In this document: positions 1 to 9,111 of the stretch, in pieces
How positions within the stretch are numbered: the first letter of the stretch is position 1
Layout: each line of letters opens with the position of its first letter
Source: Pseudarthrobacter cellobiosi
GTDB lineage: Bacteria > Actinomycetota > Actinomycetes > Actinomycetales > Micrococcaceae
Reading direction: 5' to 3'
DNA: 64,000 nt
Assembly (NCBI RefSeq): GCF_023913755.1
Contig: NZ_JAMXBJ010000050.1
Location: forward strand, 1-64,000
Notes under the pieces: model-generated
What the model was told of the DNA's origin: nothing
What the model saw: only the letters and a program-made list of their open reading frames with translations
Databases searched by the model: none
Made by a program: the position numbers and the translations under genes

Positions 1-1
1 G

Positions 2-610
2 CAGCGAGGCCCGGCACCCCAGCACGCCCTTCGCCCGCACAACGAGCCGAAACCGAATTCAGCTCATCCGCCCAGGCGGATCGGTGGATCGAGGCTAAGT
101 ACCGCAGCGGTGTGGTCATCCCCCGACGCCCGGACCTGGACGCCGGTGCTGCTCCCCCGTGCCGACGGCTATGCGGATGCCCGTGTTGTGTCACTCACTG
201 CGGGGCCATCACGGACGGTGTCCCTGGTGCAACAGAGCTCCGCCGGGAAGCCCGTTCGCTATTCGACCTACTCCAGCGGCGACAACGGACTGACCTGGGA
301 GCACGGAACTGACCTGGATGCGCCGTCGTCCGATCAGGAGGTGGCCTTTCCCCGGCTGGCTGTCAACGGCGAAGGGTTTGTGCTGCTGGCAACCCAAGGG
401 CGGCCACGCCATCACACTCCCGTTCTTATGGTCAGCGGCGACGGCAGGCAATTCTCGGCCCGGCCTGTTGACCACACAGAACTCGAACAGGAGGATCTCA
501 GTATTTACGCCATCGGGATCGCACGCGAAAAGTTGATGATCGCGGGCGCCACCGGGCCGGCTGACGGGCGCGAACCCTTTGGGATAAGCATCGATGTACC
601 CGAGCCATGA
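2..610 (+). CDS. Partial beta-propeller-like protein, 5' end outside the window
   Basis: The reading frame ending in TGA at 608-610 is open to the left edge, so only the C-terminal part is present. From the GTG at 110 it reads WSSPDARTW, then a later SGDGRQF, which resemble the Asp-box-like blades of sialidase and exo-alpha-type propellers; this is a resemblance only. Upstream of about 115 another frame (phase 1) gives the more protein-like ADRWIEAKYRSGVV, which would join the downstream frame if one base were restored near 112. The gene may therefore carry a frameshift or simply start at the GTG. Function unknown. Confidence 0.45.
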   Translation, partial: QRGPAPQHALRPHNEPKPNSAHPPRRIGGSRLSTAAVWSSPDARTWTPVLLPRADGYADARVVSLTAGPSRTVSLVQQSSAGKPVRYSTYSSGDNGLTWEHGTDLDAPSSDQEVAFPRLAVNGEGFVLLATQGRPRHHTPVLMVSGDGRQFSARPVDHTELEQEDLSIYAIGIAREKLMIAGATGPADGREPFGISIDVPEP

Positions 611-678
611 TGTGCCTGAGCCCTTGCGGAGCCCCTGCCGCGGACGGGCCCGCCTTGCAGCCGGCCGCGTTTCTGGCG

Positions 679-1497
679 TCAACAGCCGGTCAGGTGCCGC
701 TTCGGCCGTTCCTGCCGGTAAAGGTAGCGGCCGGTTTCCTGGAATCCCGCCTTGGCGTAGAGCTGCTGGGCTCCGGAGTTCGCTGCGGTGACCAGCAGCC
801 AGTAGCCGGCCAGGTTGCGCGCGTGGCCTTCATGCAGGAGTGCCTGCATGATCCGCAGGGCATGGCCGCGTCGCCGGGCGCCCGGGCGGGTGGCCATGCT
901 GTACAGCCCGCCCCAACTGCCTCCTGCCTCCCCGGTGGGAGGGACAGCGAGCCGGCCGACGGCGGCGGGAACGCCGTCGTCGGACCTCACCAGGGCATAG
1001 AGCGACGGGCAGCCTGCCAGGATGCTGCGTGCGGTATCCCGATCGGCCGGGCCGCCGCGGCCATCCACACTCCACCACAGCTCCAGCCACTCATCGCTGG
1101 GATCCGTGAAGATCTCGACGCCGAGCAGAGCCGCCGCAGGTGGGCCCGCCGCCTCGGCGCCGTTGCTCCGGCACATCACCAGTGTTTCGGACTGCCGGGT
1201 GAAGCCTTCCCCGTCGAGGACGAGATTCAGTCCGGTGGAGCGGGGATCATCGAAGACCTGGAAAATCAGCGGCAGGCGCCGGCCGCGGTACCAGAGCCGC
1301 GCCGCACGCAGACCCTCGAGTTGCCGGTGGATGTCGCCCTCCGGCTCGCGCGGCCAGACCGAATTGGCGCGCTGAGTCACGCCGGAGGCCGCGCGAAGCA
1401 CCCAGCCGTCGGATTCCTCTCGGTCCGGGGCCGGCCAGGCAGCGTCCATCAGCGACTCGAGCCCGGGCAGGGCTGGAGCAGGTCCTGGAGCTGTCAT
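679..1497 (-). CDS. GNAT-family N-acetyltransferase
   Basis: 272 aa from ATG. The C-terminal half carries the acetyl-CoA-binding GNAT signature: a beta strand GGLYSMATRPGARRRGHALRIM with the R-R-G-H-A pyrophosphate loop at about residues 205-215, then an AANSGAQQLYAKAGFQETGRY ending, where N, Y and GF are the usual family positions. The N-terminal half (MDAAWPAPDREESDGWVLR) matches the leader of two-domain GNAT proteins seen in actinobacteria. The acceptor substrate cannot be read from sequence. It lies downstream of aspS on the same strand, separated by a terminator-like hairpin, so it probably has its own promoter. Confidence 0.85.
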   Translation of the reverse strand: MTAPGPAPALPGLESLMDAAWPAPDREESDGWVLRAASGVTQRANSVWPREPEGDIHRQLEGLRAARLWYRGRRLPLIFQVFDDPRSTGLNLVLDGEGFTRQSETLVMCRSNGAEAAGPPAAALLGVEIFTDPSDEWLELWWSVDGRGGPADRDTARSILAGCPSLYALVRSDDGVPAAVGRLAVPPTGEAGGSWGGLYSMATRPGARRRGHALRIMQALLHEGHARNLAGYWLLVTAANSGAQQLYAKAGFQETGRYLYRQERPKRHLTGC

Positions 1498-1521
1498 GGC
1501 ATACCACCCTTCCGATGCGAA

Positions 1522-1547
1522 AGGCCCCCCGGTTTCCCGGGGAGCCT
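1522..1547 (-). terminator. Hairpin terminator after aspS
   Basis: Two 11-nt arms (AGGCCCCCCGG at 1522-1532 and CCGGGGAGCCT at 1537-1547) pair with one G-T wobble around the loop TTTC. The hairpin starts 20 bp past the aspS stop and precedes the GNAT gene. The U tract is short, as is usual in high-GC actinobacteria. Confidence 0.65.
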
Positions 1548-1566
1548 CTCGACTGCGGTGCTTGGA

Positions 1567-3354
1567 TTACTCGGCCTTTTTGGGCTCTTCCGGTTTCGTT
1601 TGGGGCTTGAAGTCCACGCCGGCTTCCTTGCGCTGCTGCGCCGTGATCGGTGCGGGAGCCTGCGTCAGGGGGTCGTAACCGTTGCCCGTCTTCGGGAAGG
1701 CAATGACGTCGCGGATGGACTCAACGCCCGCCAGCAGTGCCACCACACGGTCCCAGCCGAACGCTATGCCGCCGTGCGGAGGTGCCCCGAACTTGAAGCC
1801 TTCCAGCAGGAAGCCGAACTTGGTCTGGGCGTCTGCCTTGTCCAGCCCCATCAGTTCAAACACCCGTTCCTGGACGTCACGCTCGTGGATTCGGATGGAG
1901 CCGCCGCCGATTTCGTTGCCGTTGCAGACAATGTCGTAAGCGTAGGACAGGGCCGATTCCGGGTCCTTGTCGAACGTGTCCATGAACTCGGGCTTGGGCG
2001 AGGTGAAGGCGTGGTGGACGGCCGTCCACTTTCCGGCGCCAACAGCCACATCGCCGGACGCCACCGCTGCGGCGGCCGGTTCGAACATGGGGGCGTCAAC
2101 CACCCAGCAGAAGGCCCAGGCGCTGGGATCGATCAGGCCGGTGCGGTGGCCGATCTCCACGCGGGCAGCACCCAGGAGGGCGCGGGCAGCTGACTTCTCA
2201 CCGGCGGCGAAGAAGATGCAGTCGCCTGGCTTGGCGCCCACGGCGTCGGCGAGGCCTGCACGCTCGGTTTCGTTCAGGTTCTTGGCAACCGGGCCGGCCA
2301 GTTCGCCGTCTTCCTTGAAGAGGACGTAGGCCAGGCCCTTGTGGCCGCGCTGCTTGGCGAATTCCTGCCAGCCGTCCAGGGTGCGTCGCGGCTGGGAAGC
2401 GCCGCCGGGCATCACCACGGCGCCGACATACGGGGCCTTGAAGACGCCGAAGCCGGTGTCCTTGAAGAATTCGGTGAGTTCCGTCAGCTCCACGCCGAAA
2501 CGGAGATCGGGCTTGTCCGAGCCATAGCGCGCCATCGCGTCTGCGTAGGTGATGCGCTGGATGGGCGTCGGGATCTCGACGTCGATCAGCTTCCACAGCG
2601 CCTTGACGATGTTTTCGCCCAGGGCAATGATGTCGTCCTGGTCCACAAAGCTGGCTTCGATGTCCAGCTGGGTGAACTCGGGCTGGCGGTCGGCGCGGAA
2701 GTCCTCGTCGCGGTAGCAGCGCGCGATCTGGTAGTACTTCTCGAAACCGCCCACCTGCAGGAGCTGCTTGAAAAGCTGCGGGGACTGCGGCAGCGCATAC
2801 CAGGAACCCGGCGCCAGGCGGGCGGGGACCACGAAGTCGCGGGCGCCTTCCGGCGTCGAACGCGTCAGCGTGGGGGTCTCAATCTCGACAAAGCCGTCCT
2901 GGTGGAGCAGTTCACGGGCAATCCGGTTGGCTTCTGAGCGCAGCCGGAGGTTGCGGGCGGGGCCGGGGCGGCGCAGGTCGAGGTAGCGGTGCTTCAGGCG
3001 GGCTTCCTCACCGACCTCCACGTGCTCGTCGATCTGGAACGGCAGCGGATCTGAAGTGTTGAGGATAACCACCTTGTCCGCCATGACCTCAATGGCGCCG
3101 GTGGCCAGGGCGGGGTTTTCGTTGCCCTGGGGGCGCTTGGAGACGGTGCCGGTGATCTGCAGGACGTACTCGTTGCGCAGACCGTGGAAGACCTCTTCCT
3201 CACGGACCACAACCTGGGCCACGCCGGACGCATCGCGCAGATCCACGAATGCAACACCACCGTGGTCACGACGGCGGCCCACCCAGCCGGCCAGGGTTAC
3301 GGTTTGTCCAATGTGCTCGGAGCGAAGGGATCCGAGGTCATGTGTGCGCAGCAC
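1567..3354 (-). CDS. aspS: Aspartate--tRNA ligase
   Basis: 595 aa class II aminoacyl-tRNA synthetase that charges tRNA with Asp. The N-terminal OB-fold anticodon domain is visible ([23 protein letters not shown]). The class II core follows: motif 1 region [16 protein letters not shown], motif 2 [23 protein letters not shown], the bacterial insertion domain at about 280-430, and motif 3 [15 protein letters not shown] use the GTG at 3352-3354 ([10 protein letters not shown]) because AGAAAGG lies 7 nt upstream and family N-termini begin there; an in-frame extension to 3423 adds low-complexity sequence. Whether it also charges tRNA-Asn cannot be judged without knowing if gatCAB is present. Confidence 0.97.
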   Translation of the reverse strand: MLRTHDLGSLRSEHIGQTVTLAGWVGRRRDHGGVAFVDLRDASGVAQVVVREEEVFHGLRNEYVLQITGTVSKRPQGNENPALATGAIEVMADKVVILNTSDPLPFQIDEHVEVGEEARLKHRYLDLRRPGPARNLRLRSEANRIARELLHQDGFVEIETPTLTRSTPEGARDFVVPARLAPGSWYALPQSPQLFKQLLQVGGFEKYYQIARCYRDEDFRADRQPEFTQLDIEASFVDQDDIIALGENIVKALWKLIDVEIPTPIQRITYADAMARYGSDKPDLRFGVELTELTEFFKDTGFGVFKAPYVGAVVMPGGASQPRRTLDGWQEFAKQRGHKGLAYVLFKEDGELAGPVAKNLNETERAGLADAVGAKPGDCIFFAAGEKSAARALLGAARVEIGHRTGLIDPSAWAFCWVVDAPMFEPAAAAVASGDVAVGAGKWTAVHHAFTSPKPEFMDTFDKDPESALSYAYDIVCNGNEIGGGSIRIHERDVQERVFELMGLDKADAQTKFGFLLEGFKFGAPPHGGIAFGWDRVVALLAGVESIRDVIAFPKTGNGYDPLTQAPAPITAQQRKEAGVDFKPQTKPEEPKKAE

Positions 3355-3463
3355 AGCACGCCTTTCTGAAGACGACAGCAGGAAAACAAAAGATAAAACT
3401 GCATAGGATCGTTCCGGGAACAATCCCGTCTGAGTTTACCCGCTGGAAAGGCCCGCCTCCCCC

Positions 3464-4720
3464 ATGTCCGAGCACCAGCAGCTTCAACGCAGGCTTGGCG
3501 TGTTTGACGCCACGTCCATCGGCCTTGGCTCCATGCTGGGGGCCGGCGTTTTTGTGGTCTTCGCCCCGGCCGCGGGCCTGGCCGGAAATTTCCTGGTCCT
3601 GTCTGTCCTGATCGCGGGTGCCGTGGCCTACTGCAACGCGGCAGCCTCCGCAGAGTTGGCTGCACGGTATCCGGCCAGCGGTGGAACGTACGTGTACGGC
3701 CGGAAGCGGTTGGGGGAATGGCCTGGTTTCCTGGCTGGCTGGGGATTTGTCAGCGGCAAGACGGCCTCCTGCGCCGCGATGGCGCTGACGTTCGGCCACT
3801 ACGTGGCACCGGGCTACGCCGTGCCGGTTGCCATCGCTGCGGTGGTTGCGTTGACCGCTGTGAACCTGTTCGGGATTACCCGCACAGCGTTCCTGACCAG
3901 GATCTTGCTGGTCGTTGTCCTGGCCACCCTGGTGTTTGTTGCCGTTGCCGCGATCGTGGGGCCGCATCCGTCCGGCGGGACGTCCGCTGGCTCGTCCCTT
4001 GCTGGCGGTTCGGGGGGAATCGAGGGGGTGCTGCCGGCCGCCGGCCTGATGTTCTTCGCCTTCGCAGGCTATGCGCGCATCGCCACCCTCGGTGAGGAAG
4101 TCAAGGACCCGGCCAAGACCATTCCGCGTGCGATCCTGGCTGCCCTCGCCGGCGCCTTCGTCATCTACCTGGCGTTGGCGCTGCTGCTCCAAAACCACTT
4201 GGCCGAAGGCCGGCTGGCCGCCACTGCGGCCCCGCTGCTGGAAGCCGTGGCTAATTCTCAGCTCGCAGCCGGCGCGCCAGTGGTCCAGGCCGGCGCGGCA
4301 GCAGCGTGCCTTGGCGCGTTGCTGGCACTCATCACCGGAGTGGGCCGTACCACCTTGGCCATGGCGCGGGAACGCGATCTGCCGGCGCCTCTGGCCCGGG
4401 TGGGCGGCAAGCACACGGTGCCGTTCGTGGCGGAACTGGCGGTGGCCGCCGTCGTGATTTTCCTGATCCTGGCCACTGACGTGATGACGGTGGTGGGGTT
4501 CTCCAGCTTCGGTGTGCTCATCTACTACGCGGTGACGAACGCCGCTGCGTACACCCTGGAGGAGCACCCCACCCACGGCCCGAGGTGGCTCAATGTGGCT
4601 GGCTTCACCAGTTGCCTGCTGCTGGCCTTCACACTGCCGCCCGCCTCGGTGTCGGGGATGGCCGCTGTGCTGGCCGCCGGAGCGGCCGGACGGTTCGTGG
4701 TGCTTCGGCTGCGCCGCTAG
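3464..4720 (+). CDS. APC-superfamily amino acid permease
   Basis: 418 aa integral membrane protein with about 12 hydrophobic segments. The first helix has the APC substrate-site motif IGLGSMLGAGVFVVFAPAAG, followed by the Y-C-N-A segment of helix 2 and PASGGTYVYGRKRLGEWPGF, typical of the basic/neutral amino acid exporters and importers (YjeH, cationic amino acid transporter-like). A single-gene unit diverges from aspS, with 109 bp between the two starts. Substrate and direction of transport are not predictable from the sequence. The length is slightly below the usual 430-480 residues, so the C-terminal helices are compact. Confidence 0.85.
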   Translation: MSEHQQLQRRLGVFDATSIGLGSMLGAGVFVVFAPAAGLAGNFLVLSVLIAGAVAYCNAAASAELAARYPASGGTYVYGRKRLGEWPGFLAGWGFVSGKTASCAAMALTFGHYVAPGYAVPVAIAAVVALTAVNLFGITRTAFLTRILLVVVLATLVFVAVAAIVGPHPSGGTSAGSSLAGGSGGIEGVLPAAGLMFFAFAGYARIATLGEEVKDPAKTIPRAILAALAGAFVIYLALALLLQNHLAEGRLAATAAPLLEAVANSQLAAGAPVVQAGAAAACLGALLALITGVGRTTLAMARERDLPAPLARVGGKHTVPFVAELAVAAVVIFLILATDVMTVVGFSSFGVLIYYAVTNAAAYTLEEHPTHGPRWLNVAGFTSCLLLAFTLPPASVSGMAAVLAAGAAGRFVVLRLRR

Positions 4721-4854
4721 CTGGCCATTCAGGCGCAAGCCACGCCGTCGTGGGGCACTTTGGGGCACCAACCCAGGGAACCAGACCTAGAGTGCGGTGA
4801 GTCCGTGTCGAAGTGCCCCGTTCAGGCTGCCGCTGGGCTCCATCGCCGTCAGTG

Positions 4855-6240
4855 TCAGGGCTGCTGGCCGGCTGCCGTCGGCACCTGGACTGTTGTGACC
4901 TGGACGTTAAGGTCTTCCGACGGCGGAGTCCAGGTTGCGGGATCGGCGTCGGCCTGCTCGCCGGACCGGATGTCCTTGACCTGGTGCTTGCCGTCGTCGT
5001 CGGTGAACCAGACGAACGGGATCCCGCGGCGGTCCGCGAATTTGATCTGCTTCCCGAACTTCTCGGCCTTGGCAGCGACTTCGGTGGCGATGCCCCGGCT
5101 GCGGAGCTGGGCGGCAACATCCTGCGCGGCACCCCAGTTCTCGTCAGTGGTGAGCGCCACCAGCACGGCGGTGGGCACCGAACGGGAGGCCTTGGCCAGG
5201 TCCTGGCTCAGGATGCGCGACACCAGCCGCGTCACACCGATGGAGAGGCCGACGCCGGGGAACTTGCGGTTGCCCTTGCTCGCCAACGCGTCGTAGCGGC
5301 CGCCGGAGCAGATGGAACCGAGCTGTTCGTGGCCCACCAGGACCGTCTCCACCACCGTGCCGGTGTAGTAATCCAGGCCGCGGGCGATGCTGAGATCGGC
5401 AACAACCTTGCCCGGCGCGCGCTGCACGGCCGCTTCGATCACCTGTTCCAGCTCATTCAGGCCCTCCTCAAGGAGGTCGTTCGTCACGCCGAGCGCTCGG
5501 ACCTGGGCCACAAACGAGGTGTCCTCGGTACGGATTCCTGCCAGCTTCAGCGCGGCCTGCGCCTGGTCATCAGTAGCACCCAGTTCGGTCTTGAGCAGCT
5601 CTGCGACCTTGGCTGCGCCGATCTTTTCCAGCTTATCGATGCTGCGGAGCACGCCGGCGGTGTCATCCAGGCCGATGCCGCGGTAGAAGCCCTCGGCAAG
5701 CTTGCGGTTGTTGATCCGGAGGCGGAAGTCCGGAATCGGCAGTGCGCTCAAGGCTTCGGCAATGACCAGGGCAATCTCCACGTCATAGCGGAACGGCAGC
5801 TCGCCGTCGCCCACCACATCGATGTCTGCCTGGGTGAATTCGCGGGCCCGGCCTTCCTGCGGGCGCTCCCCGCGCCAGACTTTCTGGATCTGGTAGCGCC
5901 GGAACGGGAACGCCAGGTACCCGGCGTTCTCAACGACGTACCGCGCAAAAGGCACCGTGAGGTCGAAGTGGAGAGCGAGGGCGTTGGGGTCAGCTTTGCC
6001 GGCCTTGCCCGCGTCGGAGGTGTCGGCGTCGTCGTCCTGAAGGCGGCTGAGGCCGTAGACCTCCTTATCAATCTCACCCTTGCGCAGCAGCTGGCCCACG
6101 GTTTCCACGGCACGGGTTTCGATGGACGCGAATCCGTGCAGCTCAAAAACCTTGCGCAGGGTGTCCAGCACGTGCAGCTCCACCAGCCGCTCCTCGGGAA
6201 GCCACTCGGGGAATCCGGACAGGGAGGCTGTGCGTGCCAT
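4855..6240 (-). CDS. hisS: Histidine--tRNA ligase
   Basis: 461 aa class II synthetase charging tRNA-His. Recognisable parts are GFASIETRAVETVGQLLRKGEIDKEVYGL (motif 1 region), FRRYQIQKVWRGERPQEGRAREFTQADIDVVG (motif 2), the histidine loop RGLDYYTGTVVE, and GGRYDALAS with GVTRLVSRIL (motif 3), then an anticodon-binding domain that starts at about residue 350. I take the ATG at 6238-6240 because AGAGGAGAA sits 8 nt upstream; a longer in-frame ORF to 6369 has no ribosome site and no homologous character. It is divergent from the cyclophilin gene at 6473. Confidence 0.96.
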   Translation of the reverse strand: MARTASLSGFPEWLPEERLVELHVLDTLRKVFELHGFASIETRAVETVGQLLRKGEIDKEVYGLSRLQDDDADTSDAGKAGKADPNALALHFDLTVPFARYVVENAGYLAFPFRRYQIQKVWRGERPQEGRAREFTQADIDVVGDGELPFRYDVEIALVIAEALSALPIPDFRLRINNRKLAEGFYRGIGLDDTAGVLRSIDKLEKIGAAKVAELLKTELGATDDQAQAALKLAGIRTEDTSFVAQVRALGVTNDLLEEGLNELEQVIEAAVQRAPGKVVADLSIARGLDYYTGTVVETVLVGHEQLGSICSGGRYDALASKGNRKFPGVGLSIGVTRLVSRILSQDLAKASRSVPTAVLVALTTDENWGAAQDVAAQLRSRGIATEVAAKAEKFGKQIKFADRRGIPFVWFTDDDGKHQVKDIRSGEQADADPATWTPPSEDLNVQVTTVQVPTAAGQQP

Positions 6241-6333
6241 GGTGGATGTTCTCCTCTTGATGAAGGGTGCCTGGGACTTTGCCCGGCATTCCGCCCGAAA
6301 CGGGCGGGGAACGGCGGCAGTCTGGCAACTCAT

Positions 6334-6364
6334 GCATAAACTATGTGCGGCAGTCAGTTTATGC
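6334..6364. promoter_or_regulatory. Palindrome in the hisS/cyclophilin divergent region
   Basis: Perfect 9-bp inverted repeat GCATAAACT (6334-6342) and AGTTTATGC (6356-6364), 13 bp apart, in an AT-richer patch between the divergent starts. Size and placement suit a dimeric repressor site or a weak bidirectional terminator. No regulator can be named. Confidence 0.35.
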
Positions 6365-6472
6365 GTCATCCGCCGGCATCTCTAATACGGCGGCCGGCAC
6401 CGCAACGCTGCCGGCAGACAACCGCCTCCGGATTCAGTTCCTTCCGGACGCGGCCCGATACAAGGAGGACCA

Positions 6473-7273
6473 TTGGCGGCCAGTTCACGCAGCGCCCGCG
6501 AAGCCAAACGGCGCATCCAGCAGATGGAGGCAAAGCGCGAGCTGCGGCGGGACCAGGAGAAACGCCGCAAGCGCGACAACCTCATCGCTGCCTGCGCCGG
6601 AACCGCCGCCGTCCTGCTCGCCGTCGTGCTTCAGTTCACTGTCTTTGCCGGCAATCCCACTGAACAGGAATTCGCCGCCGCGGAGGCTGGCCTGACCAGC
6701 CCAAGCGACTCCCCCACGCCTTCCGCGCCCGCCACGAACGGCGCGAACATCCCGGCCCCGGACACTGCCCCCGGGAAGGTGTTCACTGGTGAACTGGCAC
6801 TGAACGGGAACGTGCTCGGCGTCGAAATCGACGGTACCAAGGCACCCCAGGCTGCCGCGGTCTTCAAAGCACTGACGGACGAGGGCTTCTACAACGGCAG
6901 CGCGTGCCACCGGCTGACCACGGGAGAAACCTTCGGGCTGCTGCAGTGCGGCGGCGCCTCCGCTGCCGCCGACCCCGACTACACTTGGGGACCCCTCGAA
7001 AACACCCCGGCAGACAACACCTACCCTGCGGGCACGATTGCCATAGCCCGGTCCGGCGACAACGCCTACGGTAACGGCAAGCAGTTCTTTGTGGTCTACA
7101 AAGACACAGTGATTCCCGCCGACTCCGCCGGGGGCTATACGGTGGTGGGCAAGGTGACCTCCGGAATGGAAGCAGTGACCGCCATCGCCGCCGCGGGAAT
7201 CACCCCCGGCTCCAGCGCATCAGACGGCGCACCTGTGCAACCAGTCACGATAGACTCGGTTTCTCTGAAGTAG
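6473..7273 (+). CDS. Membrane-anchored cyclophilin-type peptidyl-prolyl isomerase
   Basis: 266 aa. A charged N-terminus (residues 1-36, rich in Arg, Lys and Glu) precedes one membrane segment (about 40-60), then a Ser/Pro/Thr linker, then a cyclophilin domain from about residue 100 with GFYNGSACHRLTTGETFGLLQCG and GKQFFVVYKDT. The start is TTG at 6473, chosen because AAGGAGG at 6461-6467 lies 5 nt upstream. The domain is expected to act outside the membrane on exported proteins. The position next to hisS and rel matches ppiB-like genes in other actinobacteria. The usual FHR motif reads CHR here, which is common in this secreted actinobacterial group. Confidence 0.85.
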   Translation: MAASSRSAREAKRRIQQMEAKRELRRDQEKRRKRDNLIAACAGTAAVLLAVVLQFTVFAGNPTEQEFAAAEAGLTSPSDSPTPSAPATNGANIPAPDTAPGKVFTGELALNGNVLGVEIDGTKAPQAAAVFKALTDEGFYNGSACHRLTTGETFGLLQCGGASAAADPDYTWGPLENTPADNTYPAGTIAIARSGDNAYGNGKQFFVVYKDTVIPADSAGGYTVVGKVTSGMEAVTAIAAAGITPGSSASDGAPVQPVTIDSVSLK

Positions 7274-7340
7274 GAAGCCAGGCCATTACGGCCGCGGTGC
7301 AGTACGTGAGTATTTCCCTCCAAGCGAAAGACTTTTAGCG

Positions 7341-8987
7341 GTGACAGACAGTCAGAAATCCGACGAAACAGCAGCAGACCTGACCGAGGTAACGGCCCCC
7401 GCGGCTGACCAGGCAGACGCTGTCCAGGCAACCGCCGAACAGGACACGGTTGACGAAACCGTGGCTGAAGCGGACGTGGATCCAGAAGGCGTGGATCCAG
7501 AGGGCGTGGCCGTCCAGACCGAAGCTGCCGAGGCCACAGCGGACCCGGTGGAAGAGAGCGCGGCCGGTGATGAGAGCGCGGCTGTTCAGGCTCCCGCTGA
7601 AGAAGCCCCGGCTCCGGCACCCGTGCCTGCTCCGGCAGCTCGACCCGCCCCGTCACCGGCAGCCTTCGCCGCCCGGCCCAAACCGGCAGCGGCCGCACCT
7701 GCGGCAGCACCGGCACCCGTCGCCTCCGCGACCTCGCTGGCGGAAGCCGCTAAGTGGGGCCGTGTCGAGGGTGACGGCCACGTATTCCTGACGATCGACG
7801 GCGATGAGCACGCGGTGGGCCAGTACCCCGGCGTCAGCAATGACGAAGCCCTTGCCTACTTCGCACGGAAGCATGACGACATTGTTGCGCAGGTCCTGCT
7901 CCTGGAACAGCGCATCAGCTCCAAGGCGCCCAGCACCGATATGCAGAAGACCGTCACACACCTGCGCGAGCAGCTCGCAGAGCGGAACATGGTGGGAGAC
8001 CTCCGTTCCACCGAAGCACGGCTGGACGCTGTTTCAGTGCAGATCGCCGAACTCGAAAAGGCAGAGAAGGCGGAACACGACGCCGTTCGCTCCGCCGAGC
8101 TCGCGGCCCGCGAGGCCATCGTGGCCGAAGCCGAAGAGATCTCGGGGCAGGATCCCGCACAGATCCAATGGAAGACCTCCAGCGCCCGGATGAACGACCT
8201 TTTTGAAAGCTGGAAGACAGCCCAGAAGGGCGGCATCCGGCTTGGGCGCAGCAACGAGGACGCCTTGTGGAAGCGGTTCCGTGCCGCCCGCACCGTCTTC
8301 GACCGTCACCGCCGCGCCTACTTCTCCCAGCTGGACAGCACCAACTCGGCCGCAAAATCGGCCAAGGAGAAGCTCATCGCAGAAGCCGAGGCCCTGTCCT
8401 CATCCACTGACTGGGGCTTCGCCGCAGGCGAATACCGCCGGCTCATGGATGAATGGAAGGCCTCACCGCGCGCCAGCCGCAAGGACGACGACGCCCTCTG
8501 GGCCCGTTTCCGTGCCGCCCAGGATGTGTTCTTCACACACCGGCAGGCAGCCAACGAGGAGATCGACCAGGAATACGCCGCCAACCTCACGGTGAAGGAA
8601 GCGCTCCTCGTCGAAGCGAACACCATCCTGCCGGTCAAGGACCTGGCCGCGGCCAAGAAGGCGCTCCAGTCTGTCCGCGACCGCTGGGAAGAGGCCGGCA
8701 AGGTCCCACGCGCCGACATGGGACGCATCGAAGCGGGACTCCGCAAGGTGGAGGACGCTGTCCGCAACGCCGAAGAGGAAAAATGGCAGCGCTCCAACCC
8801 CGAGACGAAGGCCCGCACCAACAGCGCCCTGTCGCAGCTGGAAGCAGCCATTTCCGGTCTGCAGGACGATCTCGCCAAGGCCGAGAAAGCCGGCGACCAG
8901 CGCAAGATCAAGGGGGCCCGCGAAGCCCTCGAGGCGAGGCAAGCCTGGTTGGACCAGATCCAGCGCTCGGCCAGCGAGCTTTCCTAG
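7341..8987 (+). CDS. DUF349-repeat coiled-coil protein
   Basis: 548 aa from GTG. Residues 1-135 are a low-complexity acidic then Ala/Pro-rich tail. The rest is helical and highly charged, with repeated DUF349 units marked by W-K and LW-RFRAA blocks (ENDALWKRFRAARTVFDRHR, DDALWARFRAAQDVFFTHR, VRDRWEEAGKVPRADMGRIEAGLRKVEDAVR). Cytoplasmic; no signal peptide or catalytic motif. DUF349 proteins have no firmly established role. It follows the cyclophilin by 67 bp on the same strand and ends at a hairpin (9038-9075). Confidence 0.8.
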   Translation: MTDSQKSDETAADLTEVTAPAADQADAVQATAEQDTVDETVAEADVDPEGVDPEGVAVQTEAAEATADPVEESAAGDESAAVQAPAEEAPAPAPVPAPAARPAPSPAAFAARPKPAAAAPAAAPAPVASATSLAEAAKWGRVEGDGHVFLTIDGDEHAVGQYPGVSNDEALAYFARKHDDIVAQVLLLEQRISSKAPSTDMQKTVTHLREQLAERNMVGDLRSTEARLDAVSVQIAELEKAEKAEHDAVRSAELAAREAIVAEAEEISGQDPAQIQWKTSSARMNDLFESWKTAQKGGIRLGRSNEDALWKRFRAARTVFDRHRRAYFSQLDSTNSAAKSAKEKLIAEAEALSSSTDWGFAAGEYRRLMDEWKASPRASRKDDDALWARFRAAQDVFFTHRQAANEEIDQEYAANLTVKEALLVEANTILPVKDLAAAKKALQSVRDRWEEAGKVPRADMGRIEAGLRKVEDAVRNAEEEKWQRSNPETKARTNSALSQLEAAISGLQDDLAKAEKAGDQRKIKGAREALEARQAWLDQIQRSASELS

Positions 8988-9037
8988 TCAGTAGTCTGTA
9001 GGACGCTTGTCGTCAGGCGCCCGTCGCAGGACGCATG

Positions 9038-9075
9038 GGCCCGGTCCCGGTTATCCACATAGCCGGAACCGGGCC
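9038..9075 (+). terminator. Hairpin terminator after the DUF349 gene
   Basis: Arms GGCCCGGTCCCGG (9038-9050) and CCGGAACCGGGCC (9063-9075) pair over 13 bp with one mismatch around a 12-nt loop, 50 bp after the DUF349 stop and before the next start at 9112. Confidence 0.6.
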
Positions 9076-9111
9076 TGTGCGCGTTAAGGGAAGACGCGGC
9101 AGGATGGAGGG

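Noticed and set aside
607..2193. 528-codon plus-strand ORF
   Set aside because: Antisense shadow of the GNAT gene and aspS, common in high-GC DNA; no ribosome site or family.
3338..4771. 477-codon minus-strand ORF
   Set aside because: Antisense to the APC permease; composition rich in Gln, His, Arg and Gly as expected of a shadow frame.
4813..6339. 508-codon plus-strand ORF
   Set aside because: Antisense to hisS, whose motifs are complete.
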